Below are positions 6,863-14,199 of a DNA stretch of 34,476 nucleotides, one piece after another; positions within the stretch are counted from its first letter, which is position 1, and each line of letters opens with the position of its first letter. The notes beneath the pieces were generated by a model. The model saw only the letters and a list, made by a program, of their open reading frames with translations, had not been told where the DNA came from and searched no databases. This DNA is from an uncultured Clostridia bacterium (lineage in GTDB: Bacteria; Bacillota_A; Clostridia; TANB77; CAG-508), in contig CALYAC010000035.1 of assembly GCA_944393405.1 (NCBI GenBank), positions 1 through 34,476 on the forward strand, in the 5' to 3' direction. The position numbers and the translations under genes were made by a program.

Positions 6863-7399
6863 CTAACTCCATCTTTCCTCTAACCTATCAATAATAACAA
6901 GTTTATAATCTCCAAACATTCCACCCAAACAAATGTTTTCATTAAACTTATCATCTATTGTAATTTCAAAACTCAAACAAATGTCATTCCCCAAATTTAC
7001 AATATAACCATAATTAAAATTTTCTGTTTTATTACAATGTAAAATTATGTCAACTATTGCGAATTTTTGTAAATCTTTTATAAGAGTTTTTTCTAAAAAA
7101 TCAATATTTTCTTTTGTAAACTTTAAAGTAGAAAACATAGCTTTTCTATAATTCCATATTTTATCAATTTCATGTTTACAATAATCAATATCAAAAACTC
7201 CATTATTTTTTTCTTCATTTTTCATAGCTACCAAAACATTTTCAGGAATAGCCCAAGCACTTGCGACTTGTTCTAATTCTTCATTTATATAATTCATTAA
7301 AGTTTCACAAGCCCTAATTTCTTTTAAATGTTTTTCATCATCAGGAATTGTATCATACAATTCGCTTAACATATCATAAAAATTACTTAATTTATTCAT
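6863..7399 (-). CDS. Hypothetical protein (178 aa)
   Basis: The start is set at the ATG at 7399 (MNKLSNFYDMLSELYDTIPD), 7 nt after AGAGGTG. It is largely helical in the N-terminal half, then beta-rich with GYIVNLGNDICLSFEITID. No family recognised. Its stop lies before the coiled-coil gene whose ribosome site it contains, so translation is probably coupled. Confidence 0.75.
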   Translation of the reverse strand: MNKLSNFYDMLSELYDTIPDDEKHLKEIRACETLMNYINEELEQVASAWAIPENVLVAMKNEEKNNGVFDIDYCKHEIDKIWNYRKAMFSTLKFTKENIDFLEKTLIKDLQKFAIVDIILHCNKTENFNYGYIVNLGNDICLSFEITIDDKFNENICLGGMFGDYKLVIIDRLEERWS

Positions 7400-7410
7400 T
7401 TTCAACACCT

Positions 7411-7809
7411 CTATTTAATTTCTTGTTTTTTATCCATTTTTCTTAATTCATTGTATATTATTTCTCTTGTTTCTTCAAGCCCTTTTACAATATCTCTAAT
7501 ACGTTCTTTCTCTTTTTCATCTTCTAACTTGTTATATTCTCTTGAATAATCATCAATAACATTGTCAATTTCAAATAAAATATTTTCAGCCAAATCATCG
7601 CTTTCCACAATTTCAATTTCCCAAATTTCTCTAATATAATCTAAAACTTCGCTTGTATCCAATTTTTCAAGTTCCTCATAGGTTTCGCTATCTCCGTCAT
7701 TTTCAGCCCATTCCATAGCTTGTCCTCTCCATTCTTCAATAGTCATACAATGCCCAACTCCAAAATTCCCATTTTGTAAATCTTTTATACACATAAATTT
7801 CTTTTCCAT
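7411..7809 (-). CDS. Hypothetical protein (132 aa), conserved N-terminal motif
   Basis: The start is set at the ATG at 7809 with AGGAGAG 6 nt upstream; the frame stays open to 7848, but no ribosome site supports that start. The N-terminus (FMCIKDLQNGNFGVGHCMTI then EEWRGQAMEWAENDGD) resembles a small protein often found on Firmicute mobile elements. The C-terminus is a long charged helix. First gene of the unit driven by 7837-7865. Function unknown. Confidence 0.75.
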   Translation of the reverse strand: MEKKFMCIKDLQNGNFGVGHCMTIEEWRGQAMEWAENDGDSETYEELEKLDTSEVLDYIREIWEIEIVESDDLAENILFEIDNVIDDYSREYNKLEDEKEKERIRDIVKGLEETREIIYNELRKMDKKQEIK

Positions 7810-7836
7810 AAATATCTCTCCTCTCAAACTATAACT

Positions 7837-7865
7837 ATTATAACACAAAAATTAAAAAATATCAA
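7837..7865 (-). promoter_or_regulatory. Conserved promoter cassette, copy 11
   Basis: -35 TTGATA (7860-7865), 17 bp, TATAAT (7837-7842), minus strand. It starts the unit 7809 to 6666. Confidence 0.8.
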
Positions 7866-7894
7866 TAGTTTTTATAAAAATTTTTTATTTTTTT

Positions 7895-7923
7895 CAAGGT
7901 GTTATTTTAGAGATAACACCTTG
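7895..7923 (-). other. Perfect 11-bp inverted repeat at gene end
   Basis: CAAGGTGTTAT (7895-7905) is complementary to 7913-7923 and covers the last codons and stop of the 7902-8138 gene. On the minus strand an A-rich rather than a U-rich run follows, so it is not a standard terminator in that direction. On the plus strand no gene needs it. It could protect the 3' end or act as a binding site upstream of promoter copy 11. Confidence 0.55.
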
Positions 7924-8138
7924 ATTTCATAAACATAGTCTTTACTATCAAATTCATACCATTGTATCATATTTTTTTTAATTAATTTATCGTGTTTTTC
8001 TAATTCTTCTTTATTAAGTCTACCTCTACAAAATTCAATAGCTTTTTCAATGTCTTTATAACATTCTTGACTAACACCTACTGTCGTCCAATCTTCTCTA
8101 TTTTTGTTTCTACAAATAATAACAAATATTTCTTCCAT
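7902..8138 (-). CDS. Small conserved hypothetical protein (78 aa)
   Basis: The start is set at the ATG at 8138, 8 nt after GGAGAG. It begins MEEIFVIICRNKNREDWTTV and ends WYEFDSKDYVYEIKVLSLK, a beta-alpha-beta pattern seen in small unnamed mobile-element proteins. Single-gene unit from promoter 8168-8196. Its stop codon lies in the 7895-7923 hairpin. Confidence 0.75.
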   Translation of the reverse strand: MEEIFVIICRNKNREDWTTVGVSQECYKDIEKAIEFCRGRLNKEELEKHDKLIKKNMIQWYEFDSKDYVYEIKVLSLK

Positions 8139-8167
8139 ACTTTTCACTCTCCTCTCAACCTATATAC

Positions 8168-8196
8168 ATTATAACATAAAAATTGAAATATGTCAA
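8168..8196 (-). promoter_or_regulatory. Conserved promoter cassette, copy 12
   Basis: TTGACA (8191-8196), 17 bp, TATAAT (8168-8173), minus strand. It drives 7902-8138. A copy of the interspersed element lies just upstream. Confidence 0.85.
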
Positions 8197-8223
8197 TAGT
8201 TTTTTTTAATTTTTTTAATAAAA

Positions 8224-8311
8224 AATAAGCCATTAATTTTTTTAGATAACAAATTACATTACTTTAATATAAAAATCCATTGTCGGTCATTCTCAAGCGA
8301 ATTAGGGGCAT
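8224..8311 (-). repeat. Interspersed element, copy 3 (diverged)
   Basis: It keeps the core (plus strand AAAAATCCATTGTCGGTCA), the AATAAGCC block and an ATTAGGGGCAT end, but has lost the TACCCATAAA block. As with the other copies, it lies a short distance upstream of a promoter cassette, here between the terminator at 8331-8364 and copy 12. Confidence 0.6.
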
Positions 8312-8330
8312 TTTAAACCAAAATAAAAAA

Positions 8331-8364
8331 GTGGATAGATAATCTTAATTGAAAATCTAACCAC
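8331..8364 (-). terminator. Terminator after the 22-codon ORF
   Basis: A 10-bp stem with one mismatch pairs 8331-8340 with 8355-8364, followed by six U on the minus strand. It ends the short transcript starting near 8452. Confidence 0.7.
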
Positions 8365-8373
8365 CTTTTATAT

Positions 8374-8442
8374 CTATATTATGGAAAATATGGAAATATA
8401 GTGTAACAAGTAGTTTTCTACCTGTTCTATAAGAGTTTCCAT
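8374..8442 (-). CDS. Micro-ORF, 22 aa, in its own ~120-nt transcript
   Basis: Between promoter copy 13 (8459-8487) and the terminator at 8331-8364 the only content is an ATG at 8442 opening 22 codons, METLIEQVENYLL then HYISIFSII. It begins ATGGAAA, like most genes here. Upstream is only a weak AAGAGA. It could be a short amphipathic peptide or the transcript may be a small RNA. The dedicated promoter and terminator argue that the unit is functional. Confidence 0.45.
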   Translation of the reverse strand: METLIEQVENYLLHYISIFSII

Positions 8443-8458
8443 TTTCTCTTATATACAT

Positions 8459-8487
8459 ATTATACTACAAATTTTTAATTTTGTCAA
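8459..8487 (-). promoter_or_regulatory. Conserved promoter cassette, copy 13
   Basis: TTGACA (8482-8487), 17 bp, TATAAT (8459-8464), minus strand. It drives only the short unit with the 22-codon ORF. Confidence 0.85.
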
Positions 8488-8564
8488 TAGTATTTTGAAA
8501 AATAATTTAATTTTTTATAATTTCAATATATTGTTTCTATTGTACTATAAAAAACGTCAACACT

Positions 8565-8837
8565 TTATATTTTTTTCAAATAGTCAAAAAATTCCTCTTT
8601 TTTATCTTTAAATTCATTTTTTAAATCTTCAAGTTTGTTTTCTAATTTTTCTATAATATAATCACAACAATATCTTTTTGCATAATCATCTAATTCTCTT
8701 TTTGTTATTACTTCTCCATTTTCTACTTTTTCCTCAATGTCAAATCTCCAAGTCCTAGACATTGTAAAACTTCTTAAACTTTCATAAGTTTTTAATTCTT
8801 TTTCAACCTTTTTAATTTCTTCTAAAATCTTTTCCAT
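8565..8837 (-). CDS. Coiled-coil hypothetical protein (90 aa)
   Basis: A Glu/Lys-rich helical protein begins MEKILEEIKKVEKELKTYES, with a second helix ENKLEDLKNEFKDKKEEFFD. The ribosome site is weak (GAAG 5 nt from the ATG), and the gene lies 9 nt after the stop of 8847-9473, so translational coupling is likely. Family unknown. Confidence 0.75.
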   Translation of the reverse strand: MEKILEEIKKVEKELKTYESLRSFTMSRTWRFDIEEKVENGEVITKRELDDYAKRYCCDYIIEKLENKLEDLKNEFKDKKEEFFDYLKKI

Positions 8838-8846
8838 TTTTCTTCA

Positions 8847-9473
8847 CTACTCCATTATAAACAAATGTTTTCCATCATTACTTTTTAAAATTTCAACTTC
8901 TTTTTTTTCTAAAATTTTCCTATATTCTTTTAAAATATCTTGTATATCATCATAGTCATAAGTTGCGTCAATTAAACTTTCTTTTTCTTTACCTTTAAAA
9001 GCATATTTTATCATTAATTCTTCAATATCATTCCCTTTTAATATTACAACTTCTCTATTTTCAATTTTTTCTATAAATTCCAAGATAGAGAACTCACTTC
9101 TATATAATTCTAAACCTTCAGGAATACTTACATTTCTTTCCCTATAATAATTATCAGGAATGTTCTTATATATATAGTTTGTATATAAAATATCAAGTTC
9201 ATCTCTTGTTAATTCTAATTCCTTATAATTTCCAAGTGCAATATTTATTGTAGTATTCTCTGTTTTCTCTTCAAATTCAATATTATTTAAAAAGTTGCAT
9301 AAATCATTTAATAGTGCCTCATCGCCTACTTGTTTTGCCCCAATTTCTATAAGATTTTCAATCCATTCTTGTTTTGCATTTTCTAAATCTTGTATAGAAA
9401 AATCTTGTACGATTTCTCTCCAAATTTTATCTTGTATATCTCCTAGATTTATTTTAACTTTTACTTTTTTCAT
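8847..9473 (-). CDS. Acidic hypothetical protein (208 aa)
   Basis: A 208-residue acidic protein begins MKKVKVKINLGDIQDKIWRE and has a repeated pattern of strands and acidic helices. Segments include TRDELDILYTNYIYKNIPDN and a C-terminal KSNDGKHLFIME. It has a strong GGAGGGAG site and promoter 9497-9525. It is among the larger proteins of the array. Family not recognised. Confidence 0.75.
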   Translation of the reverse strand: MKKVKVKINLGDIQDKIWREIVQDFSIQDLENAKQEWIENLIEIGAKQVGDEALLNDLCNFLNNIEFEEKTENTTINIALGNYKELELTRDELDILYTNYIYKNIPDNYYRERNVSIPEGLELYRSEFSILEFIEKIENREVVILKGNDIEELMIKYAFKGKEKESLIDATYDYDDIQDILKEYRKILEKKEVEILKSNDGKHLFIME

Positions 9474-9496
9474 AACTCTCCCTCCAAACTATATAT

Positions 9497-9525
9497 ATTA
9501 TAGCATAGTTTTTTAATTTTGTCAA
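9497..9525 (-). promoter_or_regulatory. Conserved promoter cassette, copy 14
   Basis: TTGACA (9520-9525), 17 bp, TATAAT (9497-9502), minus strand. It starts the unit 9473 to 8565. Confidence 0.85.
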
Positions 9526-9553
9526 TAGTTTTTAGAAAAATTTTTTTAAAAAA

Positions 9554-9964
9554 TTATCCCCAATAACTACCTATAACCTTTCCAATATGTTTTTTAACAA
9601 AATCTAAATCAAATTTTAAATTCATATATTCAAATTCTTCTTTTATTTCATTATAAATTTCTTCCATATTTTCATATTTTTCAAAAAGGCTATCAGCTTT
9701 TAAAAAAGGAAGTACATATATTTCATCATCTTCAAAATATTTGTTTTCAGTTTCTCTAATTCCTTCAAGTTCTCCATCAAATTGAGAAATAGAATAAAAT
9801 TTTTCAAAATAAGCATACATAATATCCATTATATCGCCACAATCTAAATCTTCCAAAACCTCTTCTCTATTTTCTCCAAAATAATTGTTTTTAATTAAAT
9901 CACTAAATTCTTCACAATTTAAAACCAAACCATAATCACTAACAGGATTTTCTCTCATACTCAT
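9554..9964 (-). CDS. Acidic protein, paralogue of the 14198-14602 product (136 aa)
   Basis: This strongly acidic 136-residue protein ends FEKYENMEEIYNEIKEEFEY then a VKKHIGKVIGSYWG tail. The gene at 14198-14602 has the same order (YEKYENKQELFEEIKNKL, then IKENIGNINIQIWD), so the two look like paralogues. The ATG at 9964 is 10 nt after AGGAGG. Last gene of the unit with 9967-10560. Highly acidic small proteins can be DNA mimics, but nothing here shows that directly. Confidence 0.75.
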   Translation of the reverse strand: MSMRENPVSDYGLVLNCEEFSDLIKNNYFGENREEVLEDLDCGDIMDIMYAYFEKFYSISQFDGELEGIRETENKYFEDDEIYVLPFLKADSLFEKYENMEEIYNEIKEEFEYMNLKFDLDFVKKHIGKVIGSYWG

Positions 9965-9966
9965 AA

Positions 9967-10560
9967 TTAATCTACCTCCTCATTATTTTCTTGCCACTCA
10001 AAAACTAATTCTTTTAATATTTTTTCTATACTATCATAACTTGTGCTAAAATCTTCTGTGTTATAATACATTTCACTAAATCCACTTGCTAAATCCCAAT
10101 ATTCACGCAAAATATCATAATCTTTTTTATCAAGTCGTGTTTTCATACCTGTTTCAACATTTTCATCTTCATATTTTAAGAATTGCAATAACTCATTAAA
10201 TAAAAACAATTCTTCTACATAGTCTTGAATATCTACATTATTTTTTTGTATTTCTTTTATCATTAAATTTTTTTCTTCTTCATATCTTTTTTCAATATTT
10301 TTTATAACTTCCTTAAGAGAATTATAATCTTTTTTTATGTTTTCTTCCACGATTTTTTCCAATTTATTTTTAATTGTTTCTATTATATTTCTTTCACAAC
10401 AACCTGTTTTTAACAGTTCTTTTAATGTGGTGTCATACTCTTTTTTTACTAATTCTTGTAATTCTTCATCTTGTATTCCATTAATTAAATTTTCAATTTC
10501 ATCTCTATAATTACATTGTTTTAAATTATGTATAATTATTTCATTACTATCTAATTCCAT
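9967..10560 (-). CDS. Acidic helical hypothetical protein (197 aa)
   Basis: The start is set at the ATG at 10560 (MELDSNEIIIHNLKQCNYRD), preceded by AGAGGTG; the frame is open to 10578, but that ATG overlaps the ribosome site. The protein is almost entirely Glu/Lys-rich helices and likely a coiled coil in the middle (residues about 70-120). Two gene unit with 9554-9964. Family unknown. Confidence 0.75.
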   Translation of the reverse strand: MELDSNEIIIHNLKQCNYRDEIENLINGIQDEELQELVKKEYDTTLKELLKTGCCERNIIETIKNKLEKIVEENIKKDYNSLKEVIKNIEKRYEEEKNLMIKEIQKNNVDIQDYVEELFLFNELLQFLKYEDENVETGMKTRLDKKDYDILREYWDLASGFSEMYYNTEDFSTSYDSIEKILKELVFEWQENNEEVD

Positions 10561-10607
10561 AAAACACACCTCTCTCATTTTTTATTCTCTTCTTTCAAAC
10601 TATATAT

Positions 10608-10636
10608 AGTATAACATAGATTTTAAGAAAAGTCAA
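10608..10636 (-). promoter_or_regulatory. Conserved promoter cassette, copy 15
   Basis: -35 TTGACT (10631-10636), 17 bp, -10 TATACT (10608-10613), minus strand. It starts the unit 10560 to 9554. Confidence 0.8.
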
Positions 10637-10645
10637 TAGTTTTTT

Positions 10646-11197
10646 TTATTTTATTTTCATTTTTTTATATTTTAATTTTCTTGAATTATATTCTTTTTTA
10701 AGGTTATCAAGATTTTTAATATTTGTTTCCAATTCCAAGACCTTGTTATCTAAAGAATTATTAATAATATATTTTAGAAAATCAGTTAATAAAACTACAT
10801 TTTTATCTTCTATTTTTTTCATTTTAAACTTTGGAAAATCAAGCATTTTCCTTTTTGTTCTAACCTTACTATCTTTAAAATTCAAATAAATTCTTCCAAT
10901 TTCATATTTTACGGTTATATCTTTATATTTTCCAACTAAATATAAACTTAATTTATTTTCATCATAATCGAACAACTGTTCAAAAAATGGTGCAAATAAT
11001 CCGTTTTCTCTTGCAAAATGCTCAATTCCAAGTGCCACATTTTCATTAATAGTATTCTTTACATAATTAAAATCATAAAATTCTTTTATTCTAAAATCTA
11101 CAACTAAATTTCTGTTTATATAACTTTCAAAACTTGAAAAATCTATCTTTTTTCCCCATTCTAAATACTTCTCTAATACATTTCCTATTTCTTCCAT
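10646..11197 (-). CDS. Hypothetical protein with Lys-rich C-terminus (183 aa)
   Basis: A 183-residue protein begins MEEIGNVLEKYLEWGKKIDF. The middle is beta-rich (KLSLYLVGKYKDITVKYEIG) and the C-terminal 40 residues form a basic helix (KKEYNSRKLKYKKMKIK). The contrast with its acidic neighbours makes a nucleic-acid contact possible, by inference only. Strong TTAGGAGG site. It lies 9 nt after 11207-11683. Confidence 0.75.
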   Translation of the reverse strand: MEEIGNVLEKYLEWGKKIDFSSFESYINRNLVVDFRIKEFYDFNYVKNTINENVALGIEHFARENGLFAPFFEQLFDYDENKLSLYLVGKYKDITVKYEIGRIYLNFKDSKVRTKRKMLDFPKFKMKKIEDKNVVLLTDFLKYIINNSLDNKVLELETNIKNLDNLKKEYNSRKLKYKKMKIK

Positions 11198-11206
11198 TTT
11201 TTCCTC

Positions 11207-11683
11207 CTAAAATTCCTTTTTATCTTCTACATTATATTTATACAAGCAACTTTTTAAAAATGCCGTTAATTTTCCTTGTGTTATGTCCTTTATAAAATCC
11301 TTAAATGTTTCATCAAGTTCAATATCTTCTATTTTTTCAAGTTCCTCATTTTTAAAAGTCAATATAAACTTATCAGCATTATAACAATAATTCAAACAAA
11401 CACTTGTTCTATTTAAGTCATTAATAACTTCTGCAAGTGGAATATTACTATCTACTGTAAAATTCGCTGTTTCTAAAAGATTTTTTACTACATTGTGAAT
11501 ATCTTTTATTTGTTCTAATTTTATAGTCAAGTTAAAATTCATAAATTTATAAGTATTTTCATAAGCATTAATCAACTTACCGTCAAGTTGTTCTTTATCT
11601 TTAAAATATTGTTGTAATTTTTTACTACTACCATTTAAAATAGCTTGTCTTAATCTATATTCTTTATTATTTATTATTTCCAT
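11207..11683 (-). CDS. Hypothetical protein (158 aa)
   Basis: The start is set at the ATG at 11683 (MEIINNKEYRLRQAILNGSS), 7 nt after AGAGGT. It is a mixed helical protein with SVCLNYCYNADKFILTFKN in the middle. A promoter with a perfect TATAAT and a -35 TTGAAA lies just upstream (11704-11732), so this gene may be transcribed independently of 11736-12308. Family unknown. Confidence 0.75.
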   Translation of the reverse strand: MEIINNKEYRLRQAILNGSSKKLQQYFKDKEQLDGKLINAYENTYKFMNFNLTIKLEQIKDIHNVVKNLLETANFTVDSNIPLAEVINDLNRTSVCLNYCYNADKFILTFKNEELEKIEDIELDETFKDFIKDITQGKLTAFLKSCLYKYNVEDKKEF

Positions 11684-11703
11684 TTTCAACACCTCTTTTG
11701 TGA

Positions 11704-11732
11704 ATTATATAAAATTTTAGAAGTTTTTTCAA
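11704..11732 (-). promoter_or_regulatory. Promoter, variant of the array (TTGAAA)
   Basis: -35 TTGAAA (11727-11732), 17 bp, TATAAT (11704-11709) on the minus strand, between two genes of the same direction. It lacks the CTATTGACA core of the main cassette. Confidence 0.65.
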
Positions 11733-11735
11733 CCC

Positions 11736-12308
11736 CTAAAATTCATTTTTAAAATCATTTTCATCAGGAATATATTTTTCTATTCTTTCAAGTTCTTTTA
11801 TTCCATCATTATTAGCTTTTCTAATTTTATCAAAAATATTTTTTAATTCATTTTCACTAAAATATACAAGAGAATTTTTATCTAATATCTTTTTTGCATT
11901 CTCTTCAATTATACTATCAAGTGTATATAATTTCTCTCCCAAATTTTTTATAAATTGTTCAACCTTATATCCACATATTTCATAAGTTCTAAAAATATAC
12001 ATTCCTCGTTTTTCAAGTCCTAAATATTTCCAACTTATATTTTCTTCATAAATATATAATGTGTATTTATCAAATTCCCCTTTAATTACATAATTATCTT
12101 TTATATCAAAATCCTTTTTTCTTTTTAATAAAATTTTGCCATCAAATTTTATTTTTTCTAATTCTTCACAAATAAATGCTCTTGTAGTAAAAATTCCACC
12201 ATCTTTATTAAAAATACAAATATTATCAAGTTCATATTCTTCATTTTTCTCATCACTATATACTGTTGCAATTTTAAACATTGTATATTTTTTATATAAA
12301 CCATTCAT
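11736..12308 (-). CDS. Hypothetical protein (190 aa)
   Basis: A 190-residue protein begins MNGLYKKYTMFKIATVYSDE. The N-terminal two thirds alternate strands (GGIFTTRAFICEELEKIKFD, NYVIKGEFDKYTLYIYEENI); the C-terminal third is helical and charged. Strong AGGAGGTG site, 11 nt after the stop of 12320-12748. Family unknown. Confidence 0.75.
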   Translation of the reverse strand: MNGLYKKYTMFKIATVYSDEKNEEYELDNICIFNKDGGIFTTRAFICEELEKIKFDGKILLKRKKDFDIKDNYVIKGEFDKYTLYIYEENISWKYLGLEKRGMYIFRTYEICGYKVEQFIKNLGEKLYTLDSIIEENAKKILDKNSLVYFSENELKNIFDKIRKANNDGIKELERIEKYIPDENDFKNEF

Positions 12309-12319
12309 AATAACACCTC

Positions 12320-12748
12320 CTAAAATCTTATTATTTTATCTCTTTTACTATCAGCAAATTCTATAATATCTTCAAAACTAGAATAATCTAATTTTTCATA
12401 CTCTTTTTCTGTTAATCCAACTATTATAGTTTCATGCCCCATCGGTACGTCATGATGATATTCCATTATTAATAAAGATTTTTTTGAGTTAGTGCCACCA
12501 ATTATATTTTGTGTTACGTCATAATTTCTATATACTGTATCTATTATATTATCTGTAAATCTATAACCTGTTTGTCCTCTCCAATTAGAATTGTATGCAA
12601 CTACCAAATAGTGGTCGTATTCCTTTAAAAATTGATTTAAAAATTCTACTACATCGTCCTCATCGTATTTATACTCGCCATAAGTTCCAATTTCTTGAAT
12701 ATCAATTTTCATTAAATCTTTTACATTATAACCTTTAAACTTTTCCAT
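12320..12748 (-). CDS. Hypothetical protein (142 aa)
   Basis: A 142-residue protein begins MEKFKGYNVKDLMKIDIQEI. The middle contains NWRGQTGYRFTDNIIDTVYR and MEYHHDVPMGHETIIVGLTE, an alpha/beta pattern with His-rich loop residues (HHD, GHE). The histidines could bind metal, but no known motif is complete. First gene of the unit driven by 12778-12806. Confidence 0.75.
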   Translation of the reverse strand: MEKFKGYNVKDLMKIDIQEIGTYGEYKYDEDDVVEFLNQFLKEYDHYLVVAYNSNWRGQTGYRFTDNIIDTVYRNYDVTQNIIGGTNSKKSLLIMEYHHDVPMGHETIIVGLTEKEYEKLDYSSFEDIIEFADSKRDKIIRF

Positions 12749-12777
12749 ATTTTCCTATCTCCTTTCAACTTAATACT

Positions 12778-12806
12778 ATTATAGCACAAATTTTAGAATG
12801 TGTCAA
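12778..12806 (-). promoter_or_regulatory. Conserved promoter cassette, copy 16
   Basis: TTGACA (12801-12806), 17 bp, TATAAT (12778-12783), minus strand. It starts the unit 12748 to about 10646. Confidence 0.85.
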
Positions 12807-12824
12807 TAGTTTTTAGAAAATTTA

Positions 12825-13103
12825 TTAAAATAATCTAACAGTTTCCCAAGTTACTTTCCCTCTTTTTTGTACTAAATCTACAAAACTATAATCTTCACTT
12901 ACAATTTTATTCCCATCTAATTTCATTTTATATAACAATAAATGATTTTTATTATATCTACCATTTTTCTTTTCTACCATAAAAGAGTAGTGTTGTTTAC
13001 ATAGTTCAGCTACAATTTCATCAAAAGTTTTTCCTTCATTTATCATATTGTCTACTAATTTTAAAGTAGTTTCCTGTAATTTACTTATATAAACCATTTC
13101 CAT
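12825..13103 (-). CDS. Hypothetical protein (92 aa)
   Basis: The start is set at the ATG at 13103 (MEMVYISKLQETTLKLVDNM), one base after the stop of 13105-13332 and downstream of AGAGGTT, so the two are translationally coupled. The C-terminal half is basic and aromatic (FMVEKKNGRYNKNHLLLYKM). Last of a four-gene unit. Family unknown. Confidence 0.75.
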   Translation of the reverse strand: MEMVYISKLQETTLKLVDNMINEGKTFDEIVAELCKQHYSFMVEKKNGRYNKNHLLLYKMKLDGNKIVSEDYSFVDLVQKRGKVTWETVRLF

Positions 13104-13104
13104 T

Positions 13105-13332
13105 TTACTCAACCTCTTTCACTTCAATACTTATTTCAAATTTCTTTACCAAACCTTTATTTTCAATATTTACTTCCATTTTATCATTATTCCAATTATA
13201 AGAAATATTATCATCACTTGCAATTAAATCATTTTCTATTAATTCATTTTCTAAATATTTCATATCTCCTCTTAAATCGCCTTCAAATAATCCTAAAATA
13301 TAATTTTTTATATATTCTTTTATTTTCTCCAT
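13105..13332 (-). CDS. Acidic small protein (75 aa)
   Basis: A 75-residue protein begins MEKIKEYIKNYILGLFEGDL; an N-terminal helix is followed by two strands (ISYNWNNDKMEVNIENKGLV and KKFEISIEVKEVE). Strong GGAGG site. Third gene of the unit 14099-13716-13332-13103. Family unknown. Confidence 0.75.
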   Translation of the reverse strand: MEKIKEYIKNYILGLFEGDLRGDMKYLENELIENDLIASDDNISYNWNNDKMEVNIENKGLVKKFEISIEVKEVE

Positions 13333-13338
13333 TTTTTT

Positions 13339-13716
13339 TTAGTCCTCCTTAATCCAACAATCTACAATATCATCAATTTTATTTTCCGTACAATAATCTT
13401 CAAATTTTTCAATAGCCATTTTTTTAGTATATGATTTTACTGCAATTTTTTTTGTTTCATTTTTCAATGTTTCATATTCTACTATAAATATATCTTTTCT
13501 AACACCCATTTTCTTAAATGTTTCTTCAATTTCTTTTTTATCCATAAAATCTCCAAATAATTCTTCAAGTTCTTCAACATTAAATTCTTTCTTAAATTTT
13601 TCATATAGATATTTTTCCAATTTTTTTGGTGCAACCATATTTATTAAATCACTTGCCACCATTTCCATATTAAATTCTTGCATAAATAATTCTTTTAAAT
13701 TTTCTAAATTATCCAT
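13339..13716 (-). CDS. Hypothetical protein (125 aa)
   Basis: This acidic protein has two helical halves, beginning MDNLENLKELFMQEFNMEMV. The C-terminal part has a strand-helix-strand pattern (FIVEYETLKNETKKIAVKSY, then KKMAIEKFEDYCTENKIDDI). That tail resembles the small beta-alpha-beta module found at the ends of many phage hypotheticals. The ATG overlaps the stop of the upstream membrane-protein gene by one base (TAATG). Function unknown. Confidence 0.75.
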   Translation of the reverse strand: MDNLENLKELFMQEFNMEMVASDLINMVAPKKLEKYLYEKFKKEFNVEELEELFGDFMDKKEIEETFKKMGVRKDIFIVEYETLKNETKKIAVKSYTKKMAIEKFEDYCTENKIDDIVDCWIKED

Positions 13717-14099
13717 TATATATCAACCTCCTCTAATATTTTATTAATTTCTTTTATTACCTCTTTTTCTTCAATATTATATTTGTTTATAAAGTATGTT
13801 GCCATTATCTTTCCTAATTGTTCTTGATTTTCAAGTTCATAATCCCAATCCCCTAATTCAACAGGTTGGAATACATATTCATTTTCAGTGTTATCACAAA
13901 TAAACCAACTTCCATCTGTAAATTCATAAACTTTATCATTTACATTATAAGTTTCAAATAATTTTTTTTCTTTTTCATATTTTATTTGTTCACTAACTTG
14001 ATATATTTGAATATTATAATAAATTCCAGTTATTATTAATAATAGAATTAAAATACTAACAACAATTAAAAACCAATTCTCTTTTATTTTTTCTTTCAT
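13716..14099 (-). CDS. Membrane-anchored protein with acidic outer domain (127 aa)
   Basis: Residues 1-8 are Lys-rich, residues 9-28 are a single hydrophobic helix (NWFLIVVSILILLLIITGIY), and the remaining 100 residues are acidic and soluble. The orientation predicted from the positive charges is N-in, C-out. The outer segment has YEFTDGSWFICDNTENEYVF. This is the only larger membrane protein in the left array; a role at the cell envelope (for instance exclusion of other phages) is possible but not shown. First gene of its unit. Confidence 0.8.
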   Translation of the reverse strand: MKEKIKENWFLIVVSILILLLIITGIYYNIQIYQVSEQIKYEKEKKLFETYNVNDKVYEFTDGSWFICDNTENEYVFQPVELGDWDYELENQEQLGKIMATYFINKYNIEEKEVIKEINKILEEVDI

Positions 14100-14128
14100 T
14101 ATTCCCTCTCTCCTTTCAAACTATACAT

Positions 14129-14157
14129 ATTATAGCATATTTTTTAAAATAAGTCAA
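14129..14157 (-). promoter_or_regulatory. Conserved promoter cassette, copy 17
   Basis: -35 TTGACT (14152-14157), 17 bp, TATAAT (14129-14134), minus strand. It starts the unit 14099 to 12825. Confidence 0.85.
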
Positions 14158-14170
14158 TAGTTTTTATAAA

Positions 14171-14199
14171 AAAGCTAAAAGTTTTTTACTTTTAGCTTT
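14171..14199 (-). terminator. Terminator of the 15316-14198 unit
   Basis: A 12-bp perfect stem pairs 14171-14182 with 14188-14199, followed on the minus strand by six U. The upstream arm covers the stop codon of the 14198 gene. Confidence 0.85.
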
